From contig CAYMZR010000036.1 in assembly GCA_964394975.1 (NCBI GenBank), forward strand, positions 1 to 17,989: 17,989 nucleotides of DNA, given 5' to 3'. Below are positions 1 to 7,664 of this stretch, one piece after another. Below the pieces are notes generated by a model, which had not been told where the DNA came from, made no database searches, and saw only the letters and a program-made list of their open reading frames with translations. The position numbers and the translations under genes were made by a program. How positions within the stretch are numbered: position 1 is the stretch's first letter; each line of letters opens with the position of its first letter. Source of the stretch: UBA11996 sp964394975 (GTDB lineage: Bacteria > Chloroflexota > Dehalococcoidia > Lucifugimonadales > UBA826).

Positions 1-1866
1 TCAGCTCCTGCACAGCCTGCGGCTCCTGCAGCAGCGGCTCCTGCACCAGTTGCCCTGGAGCAAAAGAGTGTGGCCCAAGAAGCCAAAGCAACTGCCGTAC
101 CAACGCCAGTTCAAAAGGCAGCAGAGCAAACCTGGATGGACCTTTACATGTCCGGACCGGGATATAACTCGGCATGGGGCCAGCCAAAGAAAGGTGGAAT
201 TTTCCGATATGGAGCATCCCACAAGCTTATTGGTCACGACCCAAACTATGGCCACAGCTTTGAAGGACCTCAATTCCTACCTACCTACAACGCACTTTTG
301 AGGTACGACCCTTGGAAAGGCTTGGGTGGAGAAATTGAAGGTGACCTAGCAGAGACCTGGGAAGTACAAGACGCAGGGTTGACAGTAGTATTCAAACTAC
401 GAGAGGGTATTAATTTCCAAACAAATACCAATCTCCCTGACGCAATTCAATCAGCCGTTTCTGGAGACAGCTTCACCTGTGAAGATGCCCAGGCAAGCTT
501 GGAGTACGCTCTAAACCCACCAGAGGGAATATTGCACTCCGGACCAAGAGCAGCCTTAGGGCACTACAGTGGATCTTCTTGTATTGATGACTATACATTC
601 AAAGTTGAGTTTGGAGAGGCTCTAGCTAGAACCTTGCCTCAGTTCGCAGGTATGCTTGGTTCTCCAAACAATATGGATAAGGATTTTATTGAATACATCA
701 GGCAAGAGGGCCAACACCCAGAGCTAGAAATTGATTACATTAATCTTTTGGATGAAACCACGCCAGAAACTTTCTTGTTCGGGACAGGTACCGGAGCTTT
801 TGTTCCAACCGAATTTGAAGTTGATGTTCAGTCCAAAGTTAGGGCAAATCCGGACTACTGGAGGGAAGGCCTACCTCTAATTGAAGGGCAAGATCAGTTT
901 ATTATTACTGACGCAACCGCCAGATTCTCCGCCCTAATAACTGGACAGGTGGATTACTACGGTGAGGGTAGTGCATCGCTACTGCCAGCTCACGTAGAGC
1001 AAATTGAAGCACGATTTAGTGACAAGTTTACGATTATGCCTGCTCTCCACTCTTGGGGTAAAGGTATTCAAATCAACATGGAAAGAGAGCCGTTCAACGA
1101 TGCCAGAATCAGAATGGCAATGCACTTGGCAATGGACCGTGACGACTGGGTTGACTTCAACATGGCCGGGGAAGTATCTGGCGTTCATCGACACACCCTG
1201 TGGATGCCACCAGGAAGCATTTGGTCCCTACCTGATTCTGAATTAGGTGAACTGCCAGGATGGAGAAGAGGTGAAGGCAAAGTCGCAGATATTGCCGAAG
1301 CTAACCGACTGGTCGACGAAGTTCTAGGAGCCGGAAATCGCTTTAGCGTAGAATGTATGGCTCAAGGTGCCCAGATGTATATTGATGGCTGCCTATATTT
1401 CCAAGACCAGATGGCAAAAAATCTTGACGTTGAAGTAACTGTATCTGCTGTTGAAAGCGCTGTACAAAGCGAAAGAGGGAAGAATGCAGACTACGACATC
1501 CACTATGGTTCAAAGGTTCGAACCAACGTTGCTGACCCCGATGACTTCTACATGATTCACTTGGTCAAAGACAAAGAAAGTTGGTATTACCGTGGTACTG
1601 GTCGAGAAGTTGCCGATCCAGAAATGGCAGCTAGACTGGAAAAGCTAGCGCTTGAGCAATCGAGTGAACTAGACGTTGCAAAACGTGTAGAGCTGGTACA
1701 TGATCTTGAGAGAATTTTGGCAACGGAAGCCATGTACTCAATCCCATATCCATGGACCTACATTTTCCCGGGTTGGTCTAACGAAGTTAAAGGCTGGCAG
1801 CTATACCCTCACCCATCCCAGAACAAATGGGCACAGTGGGAGAGAATGTGGCTGGATAGAAACTAG
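1..1866 (+). CDS. ABC transporter substrate-binding protein, family 5 (peptide/nickel type), 5' end outside window
   Basis: The reading frame is open from base 1, so the gene begins upstream; 621 residues are visible, ending at TAG 1864-1866. The first visible residues form an Ala/Pro-rich low-complexity stretch, as is common in the linker between a lipoprotein anchor and the binding domain; the anchor itself is not visible. The rest fits a family 5 extracytoplasmic solute-binding protein (DppA/OppA type): an early segment with GDLAETWEV, then a central region with VRANPDYWREG, then FNDARIRMAMHLAMDRD, all recurrent landmarks of this family. By family knowledge it captures a peptide or other small solute outside the membrane and hands it to the permeases encoded at 2070 and 3050. 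The substrate cannot be told from sequence. A GTG at 70 is only an internal codon. Confidence 0.93.
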   Translation, partial: SAPAQPAAPAAAAPAPVALEQKSVAQEAKATAVPTPVQKAAEQTWMDLYMSGPGYNSAWGQPKKGGIFRYGASHKLIGHDPNYGHSFEGPQFLPTYNALLRYDPWKGLGGEIEGDLAETWEVQDAGLTVVFKLREGINFQTNTNLPDAIQSAVSGDSFTCEDAQASLEYALNPPEGILHSGPRAALGHYSGSSCIDDYTFKVEFGEALARTLPQFAGMLGSPNNMDKDFIEYIRQEGQHPELEIDYINLLDETTPETFLFGTGTGAFVPTEFEVDVQSKVRANPDYWREGLPLIEGQDQFIITDATARFSALITGQVDYYGEGSASLLPAHVEQIEARFSDKFTIMPALHSWGKGIQINMEREPFNDARIRMAMHLAMDRDDWVDFNMAGEVSGVHRHTLWMPPGSIWSLPDSELGELPGWRRGEGKVADIAEANRLVDEVLGAGNRFSVECMAQGAQMYIDGCLYFQDQMAKNLDVEVTVSAVESAVQSERGKNADYDIHYGSKVRTNVADPDDFYMIHLVKDKESWYYRGTGREVADPEMAARLEKLALEQSSELDVAKRVELVHDLERILATEAMYSIPYPWTYIFPGWSNEVKGWQLYPHPSQNKWAQWERMWLDRN

Positions 1867-1925
1867 TCGCCTTAGATATCTGGGGTGAGATTAATGTATT
1901 TCATCCCAGAGTAAGATAGATTTAT

Positions 1926-1966
1926 AAAGCGGCTTCGCTACCAGTAATGGTAACGGGGCCGCTTTT
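1926..1966 (+). terminator. Hairpin terminator after the substrate-binding protein gene
   Basis: An 8-bp outer stem (AAAGCGGC at 1926-1933 with GCCGCTTT at 1958-1965) encloses a second 5-bp stem (TACCA 1939-1943 / TGGTA 1948-1952) and is followed by a short T run. It lies 60 bases after the stop codon. It could be an attenuating terminator that lets the binding protein be made in excess over the permeases; that role is inferred. Confidence 0.7.
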
Positions 1967-2010
1967 AAATGGAAAAACAATAAACCAATTAAATATGGAA
2001 AAATTAAAGC

Positions 2011-2035
2011 ATTGCTGTATATAATTTCCAGCAAT
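2011..2035 (+). promoter_or_regulatory. Putative promoter -10 inside an inverted repeat, upstream of the permease genes
   Basis: TATAAT at 2020-2025 lies between the perfect inverted half sites ATTGCTG (2011-2017) and CAGCAAT (2029-2035). No good -35 is seen at 16-18 bases upstream. The dyad over a -10 box suggests an operator, or possibly just a hairpin in the leader. It would give the permease genes their own promoter, downstream of the terminator at 1926. Confidence 0.4.
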
Positions 2036-2069
2036 CGCAAACGTAATATCTAAAGTAAAGTAGGGGAAA

Positions 2070-3035
2070 ATGAAAGAATATTTGATTAGGCGGCTCCTCT
2101 TTGGAGCATTAACTGTATTCATTGTTTCTGCATTGATTTTTGCTCTACTAAGAATTGCCCCGGGAGACGTGGCACTGCTAATTGCTGAAGCGAACTCAGG
2201 CGGTGAAGGGATAGACGTCTCAGAAGAAGACTTAGAAGAAATCCGTGAAATGCTAGGACTCAACGATCCGCTACATATTCAGTATTTTAGTTGGATTAAG
2301 GGGTTTGTAATCGGAGATTGGGGCGACTCCCTCTTTACCGGAAGAGATGTTTTTGAGGAGTTTAAATTAAAGTTTCCCGTAACACTGGAATTAGTAATAT
2401 TCTCACAAATAATTGCTATAGCGTTAGGCCTGCCGGCTGGTATTTTAATGGCCCTGAAACAAAATTCGTGGGTAGATTATGTAATTCGCATAATGTCTCT
2501 AGCTGGTCTCTCATTGCCTTCCTTCTGGAGTGCAACATTGCTTTTGTTGGGAGGCGCATACTTCTTCATGTGGAATCCTGAGCTGGGCTCATTCCCGTTA
2601 ACAGAAGAACCTTGGCAAAACATCCAGCAGTTTTTCTGGCCAGCCATGATGCTTGGATACATCAGTGCGGCCACAAAAGCTCGAATGATGCGATCTACTA
2701 TGCTGGAAGTTTTGAGACAAGATTACATCCGTACAGCGAAGGCAAAAGGTCTAACGCAGTATGTTGTAACAGCTAGGCATGCTTTAAAAAATGCCTTCAT
2801 ACCGGTAATAACGGTAATAGGAATAACTACCGCCTTATCCTTAGGTGGTTCAGTCGTCATGGAAAGGGTTTTCTCAATGCCTGGATTGGGCGGGTTCATC
2901 TTAGAAGGAATGCTATCTAGAGATTTCCCTATAGTTCAATCGATTGTACTTTTCTTTGCAATGGCAGTCATATTTGTAAATCTATTAATAGATATCTCCT
3001 ACGGGTGGTTTGACCCTCGTGTTAGGTATCAGTAA
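2070..3035 (+). CDS. ABC transporter permease, DppB/OppB type
   Basis: This 321-residue integral membrane protein begins with MKEYLIRRLLFGALTVFIVS, the usual first transmembrane helix of DppB-type permeases, followed by a large periplasmic loop (residues about 30-100) with the GLNDPLHIQYFSW landmark. The coupling (EAA-like) region near QDYIRTAKAKGL contacts the ATPase. The C-terminus, ISYGWFDPRVRYQ, is typical of the family, whose usual length (about 310-340) matches. It pairs with the DppC-type gene that starts 14 bases after its stop. ATG at 2070 follows a GGGGA sequence only a few bases upstream, a close-spaced ribosome site. The function is import of peptides or a similar solute bound by the upstream binding protein; the substrate is unknown. 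Confidence 0.94.
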   Translation: MKEYLIRRLLFGALTVFIVSALIFALLRIAPGDVALLIAEANSGGEGIDVSEEDLEEIREMLGLNDPLHIQYFSWIKGFVIGDWGDSLFTGRDVFEEFKLKFPVTLELVIFSQIIAIALGLPAGILMALKQNSWVDYVIRIMSLAGLSLPSFWSATLLLLGGAYFFMWNPELGSFPLTEEPWQNIQQFFWPAMMLGYISAATKARMMRSTMLEVLRQDYIRTAKAKGLTQYVVTARHALKNAFIPVITVIGITTALSLGGSVVMERVFSMPGLGGFILEGMLSRDFPIVQSIVLFFAMAVIFVNLLIDISYGWFDPRVRYQ

Positions 3036-3049
3036 AAATAAGGAATCCG

Positions 3050-3967
3050 ATGTCAAGCGAATTAGTTGAAAGAACAGAAACTACGCCGGCGCTACCGGCT
3101 AGAATACTGTCAGCTTCTATTACCTTTATAAGAAGACAGCCATTGGCAGCAGCCGGACTATTTATCATCATTGTTATGTGCATAATCGCTGCCGCCGCCG
3201 ACATTGTTACCTGGTACGACCCTATCGAATGGCGACTAAAAGACAAGCTGTCAGGCCCATTTTCTGTAAGTGAACAAGAACCTTTCGGGGCATTCATTAT
3301 GGGCACCGATGATAAGGGTAGAGATATATGGGCGCAGATGGCTGTCGGTGCACAGGTATCCCTTATGGTAGGGTTTCTCTCTGTAGCTTTTGGCTCTGGT
3401 TTAGGCGGAATTTTAGGGGTAATAAGCGCGTGGTTTGGTGGAAAGACTGATCAAGTAATCCAGCGAGCTATGGATGCTTTGATGTCCATTCCAACGTTGA
3501 TCCTTGCCCTAGCGGTAACAGCAGCTTTAGGACAGACAATCACGAACATAATAATTGCTGTGGGCATAGTTCAAATTCCTAGGGCCAACCGGGTTGTAAG
3601 ATCTCAGGCTTTAACCGTGAAAGAGTCACAATACGTTGATGCCGCTAGAGCCATTGGTGCTAATAATGTTCGTATAATGATTCAGCACATCACCCCGCAG
3701 TGCGTCGCTCCATTCCTAATCATTGCAACAAGTGCGTTAGGAATTGCTATTCTTACTGAAGCCTCTCTAAGCTATCTGGGCCTCGGGGTTCCACCACCAA
3801 GACCGTCATGGGGTGGAATGCTCTCAGGGGCAGCAAGAGATTACTTTATATTAGCTCCATGGATGGCTATATGGCCTGGAGTCGGGTTATCCTTAGCCGT
3901 TTACGGATTCAATTTATTCGGAGATGGCTTAAGAGACGCCTTAGATCCAAGATTACGGGGCACATAA
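3050..3967 (+). CDS. ABC transporter permease, DppC/OppC type
   Basis: This is a 305-residue second permease subunit. An N-terminal cytoplasmic segment leads to a first membrane helix around residues 35-53. The family signature GTDDKGRDIW (about residues 84-93), just before the transmembrane domain proper, is seen, as is the coupling-loop EAA motif YVDAARAIGANNVRIM around residues 193-208. The end, DGLRDALDPRLRG, is characteristic of DppC proteins. It lies 14 bases after the DppB-type gene, with AAGGAA in the gap as ribosome site. A strong hairpin terminator follows, so the operon ends here; no DppD/DppF ATPase genes are in the window. The transporter must borrow ATPases encoded elsewhere, or they lie upstream of the binding protein. 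Confidence 0.95.
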   Translation: MSSELVERTETTPALPARILSASITFIRRQPLAAAGLFIIIVMCIIAAAADIVTWYDPIEWRLKDKLSGPFSVSEQEPFGAFIMGTDDKGRDIWAQMAVGAQVSLMVGFLSVAFGSGLGGILGVISAWFGGKTDQVIQRAMDALMSIPTLILALAVTAALGQTITNIIIAVGIVQIPRANRVVRSQALTVKESQYVDAARAIGANNVRIMIQHITPQCVAPFLIIATSALGIAILTEASLSYLGLGVPPPRPSWGGMLSGAARDYFILAPWMAIWPGVGLSLAVYGFNLFGDGLRDALDPRLRGT

Positions 3968-3989
3968 ACAACCTCATAGGATTAAGTGG

Positions 3990-4022
3990 AAAGGTCCTGC
4001 ATTTAGTTGCAGGACCTTTTTT
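3990..4022 (+). terminator. Rho-independent terminator of the ABC transporter operon
   Basis: A perfect 12-bp stem (3990-4001 paired with 4008-4019; core AGGTCCTGCA / TGCAGGACCT) with the 6-base loop TTTAGT runs into six T. It sits 22 bases after the DppC-type stop and touches the stop codon of the convergent ThDP gene. The T run serves the plus strand; on the minus strand the run is interrupted. Confidence 0.92.
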
Positions 4023-5742
4023 ATTTCATTCGGTATTGTTCCTCTGCAACTCCACCTTCAGGCAATCCAAGAGGGAGTCGAACGTCTAACAAATAAGGCC
4101 TATTTTGGTTGGTGACTATTTCTAATCCTCGTTGAATACTCTCATTGAGTTTTTCTTCATCATCCACTCTTTCACCACCCATCCCAAAAGCCTCAGCAAT
4201 CTTGACAGGGTCTATACCGTCCAACACAACACCCTGGTAATTACCAGTATCTGACATTCTGCCGCCACTTTGTCCAAAAAAACCAGCCACAATACCGTAT
4301 GCTCCATTGTTAGGTATTACATAAAGCAAAGGCACATTGTGATGCACCGCAGTCCATAGACCTGAATCGGCGTAATAGAGGGAACCGTCGCCAACTAATC
4401 CAATAACAGGTGCATCTCCAGCTGCCAATTTGGCACCAATGGCAGCCCCGACTCCCCATCCTTCAGAGCCACCGGCACCTTTCATTAAAATATTGTTTTG
4501 ATCTGATAATCCCGGATTGACGGCATCATACCGGGCAGCAAATTGCTCGTTAGTAATATACCCTCCACCTATCCTTTCTAAACCACTATCTATTGCGTCA
4601 ACAAGTAGAGTCGGCCGCACCCGGCCTTCTTCGTATGAAGGCATTAAGGATTCCCTAAGTTTCGACCGCTCTTTATCGACAAGTTTCAAGGAAATTTGTC
4701 GTCTTTCAGAGTATTTTTCAGACACATAATCACTACTTGCAATTTCAAGCATGCGAGATATGGCATCCTTTTCATCCGCAATGATTCCAACTGCTAATCC
4801 CGGATAATTTTTCAAGTATTCCAATCCAGAACCCAAGGCTATGATCTGCTTGGCTTTTCTAAATGGATCGTTGTCTTCTTTTTTCCCCGAGCCTTGGTGT
4901 CTTACACCAAGAGAAACGATGACATCCGGTTCATATGAATCAAATGCCGTATTTGCCATACCCATGTGTTGAGGGTGTTTTAGTGAAATTCCCCTGAGGT
5001 CCGTTTCAGGTGAGGCCACTACTACCCCAAAGTGAGTCGCTAATTCGGCAGCCAACCTCTCTGCTCCACTTTTCCAAACACCATCGCCGGCATACAGAAG
5101 AGGTCTATCAGCTTGATCTAAAGCATCTAATACTTTTCCTAAATCTCCATCCGAAGCGTTTCCAGCCTTTATGTTCCTTGCACCACCATGAATTATTTCT
5201 GTCGACACCTGTTGGTTTTCAAGCATCTTGTCATAAACAGCGAGATGGACAGGCCCAAACGGTGGTGTTGTGGCAACTCTTAATGCTCGATCAACAGCTG
5301 CTGGAAGACCTTCTGGTTCAATTACCGTCCACGTCTCTTTTGCCATCGGTACAGAAATTGATGCGGGGCTATAGCTTGAATCTAAATCCAAATTAATTCT
5401 GTCTGTAAAACTACCGGTATCTCCCGCAAAGGTAATAACAACCACCGGTAGGCCCCCAAACCAAATGTTGTAAAGTTGTCCCATACATTGAGCCAAACCA
5501 GCACCTAAGTGAACAACCATCACCGCTGGTTCGCTATTCACCTGAGTATAGGCACCTGCCATGGCTGCCACGCTACCTTCATGCAAGGCTAAAATGCCGT
5601 CAATATTTGGATTGCTGTTTAGAGCATCAAAAAATAGAGCCTCTCTAGATCCTGAATTGTAGAAAACATACTTAATGCCAGACGCAACTAGCTGTTCAAC
5701 CAAGACTTCAGATGGGGTTCCGGTAATCGGTATAGTTAACAT
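4021..5742 (-). CDS. Thiamine diphosphate-dependent enzyme, benzoylformate decarboxylase / acetolactate synthase-like
   Basis: This 573-residue protein has the three domains of the POX/ALS/BFD family. The N-terminal pyrimidine-binding domain (about 1-170) holds the cofactor-activating Glu55 in LALHEGSVAA. A central domain (about 195-330) follows. The C-terminal pyrophosphate domain has the metal and diphosphate signature GDGS at 451-454 through NN at 478-479. Family members decarboxylate or ligate 2-keto acids in the cytoplasm. Which substrate this one uses is not visible: benzoylformate decarboxylase-like, oxalyl-CoA decarboxylase-like or sulfopyruvate decarboxylase-like are all possible. 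ATG at 5742 is preceded by AAGGAG at a 9-base gap, so the start is good. It is transcribed divergently from the MFS gene across 45 bases and converges with the ABC operon. Confidence 0.9.
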   Translation of the reverse strand: MLTIPITGTPSEVLVEQLVASGIKYVFYNSGSREALFFDALNSNPNIDGILALHEGSVAAMAGAYTQVNSEPAVMVVHLGAGLAQCMGQLYNIWFGGLPVVVITFAGDTGSFTDRINLDLDSSYSPASISVPMAKETWTVIEPEGLPAAVDRALRVATTPPFGPVHLAVYDKMLENQQVSTEIIHGGARNIKAGNASDGDLGKVLDALDQADRPLLYAGDGVWKSGAERLAAELATHFGVVVASPETDLRGISLKHPQHMGMANTAFDSYEPDVIVSLGVRHQGSGKKEDNDPFRKAKQIIALGSGLEYLKNYPGLAVGIIADEKDAISRMLEIASSDYVSEKYSERRQISLKLVDKERSKLRESLMPSYEEGRVRPTLLVDAIDSGLERIGGGYITNEQFAARYDAVNPGLSDQNNILMKGAGGSEGWGVGAAIGAKLAAGDAPVIGLVGDGSLYYADSGLWTAVHHNVPLLYVIPNNGAYGIVAGFFGQSGGRMSDTGNYQGVVLDGIDPVKIAEAFGMGGERVDDEEKLNESIQRGLEIVTNQNRPYLLDVRLPLGLPEGGVAEEQYRMK

Positions 5743-5771
5743 ATTTATTGACTCCTTACTTGCCTCGATCG

Positions 5772-5783
5772 AAGTATATACTT
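5772..5783. promoter_or_regulatory. Palindrome between divergent ThDP-enzyme and MFS genes
   Basis: AAGTATATACTT is a perfect 12-base palindrome that contains TATACT on both strands, a good -10 match in each direction. On the minus strand a start site near 5766 would leave a short leader holding AAGGAG before ATG 5742. On the plus strand transcription would begin about at ATG 5788, making that start leaderless unless translation begins at ATG 5824. A shared divergent promoter or operator is inferred. Confidence 0.4.
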
Positions 5784-5787
5784 AAAA

Positions 5788-7308
5788 ATGCATGCGAGCT
5801 TGTCTGAGAGTACAATATTCGTTATGCTCAAAAGCGTACATTCTACTCACAATTACAAATGGCTTGTATTTGCAGCGATTGGTTTAGGCTCTCTTACCAA
5901 CGTAATTCACCACGGTGGAATTAGTATTGCGTTGCCTACGATTGCCAGGGAATTTAATGTCTCGTTAACCACCATTCAATGGGTAGTTTTAGCAGAGTCA
6001 TTAACTATCAGTGCCATGCTATTACCCATGGGGCGCCTGTCAGACATCATTGGAAGGAAGCCCATGTACCTAACAGGTGTTGTTCTGTTTGGTGTTATGG
6101 CATTGTTCTCCGGTAGTTCCCCCTGGATTGCGAGTTATTTTGGTTTCTCTCATCCGATTATCTTGATGATTCCATTCCGCGTTTTCCAAGGCATCGGGGC
6201 AGCTTTAACCCAAGCCAACGGAATGGCCATGGTGACATCTACATTCCCGTCTGAGGAGCGAGGTAAGGGTTTGGGAGCTCACGGGAGTATAATTGGCACA
6301 GGTGGCATAATTGGACCAATATTGGGAGGTATTTTAGTCACATACCTCAGCTGGCACTGGATTTTTTGGATTAATCTCCCATTGTGCACGGTTACCTTCT
6401 TATGTACTTTATTTTTGTTAGACTCATCCCGCTTCACCGGGGCCGACCAAAAAGATAAAAGGTACGACTGGCCAGGAGCAGCTTTATCTTCTTCAACCCT
6501 ATTGATATTCCTTCTAACATTATCAAATGGATCTAGTCTTGGATGGTTTTCTGCACCGATAGTAGGAGGGCTTCTCATTTTTGGAGCATTGGTGATTGCT
6601 TTTATATGGTGGGAATCAAAAGCATCATCACCAATGCTTGATCTGTCTTTATTTAGAAATAGGTTATTTTCAGTCGGAGTCAGTTCAAACTATCTTTCCT
6701 TTTTAGGGGTTACCTCTTTCCGATTTCTTATAACTTTTTATCTACAGGCAGCTTTGCGTTTAACCCCGGCACAGATTTCTTGGATACTGGTTCCAAATGC
6801 AATAAGTCGAATAATTTTAGGTCCACTATCGGGCAACCTATCGGACAAATTTGGCATCAAACCCTTTACTACTTTCGGTTTGTTATTAGTAGGATGTGGC
6901 CTATTACTGATGGCATTTATGTCTGACAACACCCCAATTTGGTACATCATTTTGTCTATAGTAGTGATGAGCTCTGGATCCGGGATGTTTATGTCACCTA
7001 ATAGCGCCGCAATATTTTCTTCTGCAAGCGGAAATAGGTACGGTGTCACATCTGCATTAGTTAATCTATCCAGAAATTCCGGCAACGTCACTGGCATCGC
7101 CATAGCAACCGCAATCGTTAGTGGAACAATGATTGCCTCAGGGTTCTCTTCAAACGTGGAAGAAGTCATGACTGGTGGAGATGGAAGTCCAATATTACAA
7201 GCTTTTATAACCGGCATGCGTTCTGTTTTTATTTTGATGGCAGCTCTTCAGTTCCTATCCTCACTCGCACATCTAACTACAGCAAGACCTCGCATTCAGG
7301 AATCTTGA
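5788..7308 (+). CDS. MFS transporter, DHA2 (EmrB/QacA-like, 14-helix) family
   Basis: This 506-residue, highly hydrophobic protein is long enough for 14 transmembrane helices. It shows motif A of the major facilitator superfamily, GRLSDIIGRKPM at residues 82-93, between helices 2 and 3. The helix-5 antiporter motif region follows, with GIIGPILGG and the WHWIFWINLP segment that is usual in EmrB/QacA proteins. Members export drugs, dyes or metabolites by proton antiport; the substrate is not known. The start is uncertain: ATG 5788 has no ribosome site and may be leaderless, while ATG 5824 (Met13) also lacks a good one. It shares a 45-base divergent region with the ThDP enzyme, which may reflect common control. 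Confidence 0.92.
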   Translation: MHASLSESTIFVMLKSVHSTHNYKWLVFAAIGLGSLTNVIHHGGISIALPTIAREFNVSLTTIQWVVLAESLTISAMLLPMGRLSDIIGRKPMYLTGVVLFGVMALFSGSSPWIASYFGFSHPIILMIPFRVFQGIGAALTQANGMAMVTSTFPSEERGKGLGAHGSIIGTGGIIGPILGGILVTYLSWHWIFWINLPLCTVTFLCTLFLLDSSRFTGADQKDKRYDWPGAALSSSTLLIFLLTLSNGSSLGWFSAPIVGGLLIFGALVIAFIWWESKASSPMLDLSLFRNRLFSVGVSSNYLSFLGVTSFRFLITFYLQAALRLTPAQISWILVPNAISRIILGPLSGNLSDKFGIKPFTTFGLLLVGCGLLLMAFMSDNTPIWYIILSIVVMSSGSGMFMSPNSAAIFSSASGNRYGVTSALVNLSRNSGNVTGIAIATAIVSGTMIASGFSSNVEEVMTGGDGSPILQAFITGMRSVFILMAALQFLSSLAHLTTARPRIQES

Positions 7309-7327
7309 TTCATGCTTCTAAATTGGA

Positions 7328-7364
7328 TTGACAGGTCCCACTGATTATTCCTATCATAAATAGG
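7328..7364 (+). promoter_or_regulatory. Sigma-70-like promoter for the HTH gene, with dyad at the -10
   Basis: TTGACA (7328-7333) and TATCAT (7352-7357) are separated by 18 bases, a near-consensus sigma-70 pair. The small inverted repeat CCTAT-CATAA-ATAGG (7350-7364) covers the -10 box. The leader to GTG 7446 would be about 80 bases. A repressor, perhaps the HTH protein itself, could bind here; that is inference. Confidence 0.5.
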
Positions 7365-7445
7365 TTAATTAGCTATTGGAATCATGAATAATTATGTCAT
7401 ATTAGTTTAATTTAACAACCGAAAATACTATGAGAGGTTGTCGCC

Positions 7446-7640
7446 GTGGTAAATAATGATCTTATGACTACAAAAGAATTATCGAAGTACTTGCAGCTAG
7501 ATAGGATGACTATTTACAAGTTGCTGAAATCCGGTGATATTCCGGCAAACAGAGTCGGTCACCAGTGGCGATTTTTCAAGTCTGATATCGACGAATGGAT
7601 ACGTTCGGAGAAGTCTGAGCCTGTCTCAATTCAACTCTAG
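7446..7640 (+). CDS. Excisionase-family helix-turn-helix DNA-binding protein (MerR-like, HTH_17)
   Basis: This 64-residue protein contains almost nothing but the domain: MTTKELSKYLQLDRMTIYKL is the winged-helix recognition part, then SGDIPANRVGHQWRFFKSDIDEWI, the wing and last helix. It matches the small excisionase-type (helix_turn_helix domain 17) proteins that bind DNA as regulators or recombination factors. The GTG start at 7446 has GAGAGG 8 bases upstream; ATG 7464 is a second choice with no such site. No integrase or attachment site is nearby, so a phage role is not supported and a transcriptional regulator is more likely. It stands alone on the plus strand and ends 8 bases from the convergent AhpD-like gene. 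Confidence 0.85.
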   Translation: MVNNDLMTTKELSKYLQLDRMTIYKLLKSGDIPANRVGHQWRFFKSDIDEWIRSEKSEPVSIQL

Positions 7641-7664
7641 AGAAAAAATTAAACTTTCTCTTTT
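7639..7664. terminator. Weak AT-rich bidirectional hairpin between convergent genes
   Basis: AGAGAAA (7639-7645) pairs with TTTCTCT (7655-7661) around a 9-base loop, followed by more T on the plus strand. It spans the ends of the HTH gene and the AhpD-like gene, so it may serve both. The stem has few GC pairs, so strength is doubtful. Confidence 0.4.

Noticed and set aside
70..1866. GTG 70 as the true start of the substrate-binding protein
   Set aside because: The same frame is open to base 1 with an Ala/Pro linker, and no signal peptide follows GTG 70.
5010..5396. 128-codon open frame on the plus strand inside the ThDP gene
   Set aside because: Composition is an antisense shadow (Leu/His/Ser-rich) with no motif; the minus-strand ThDP protein is clearly the coding frame.
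6738..7217. 159-codon open frame on the minus strand inside the MFS gene
   Set aside because: It is antisense to conserved transmembrane sequence and shows no recognisable protein features.
7308..7389. Inverted repeat ATTCATG / CATGAAT across the MFS-HTH gap
   Set aside because: Seven-base arms almost 70 bases apart in AT-rich DNA are expected by chance.
7446..7640. Phage or integrated element suggested by an excisionase-type protein
   Set aside because: No integrase, direct-repeat attachment sites, tRNA or phage genes are seen; this domain is common in ordinary regulators.
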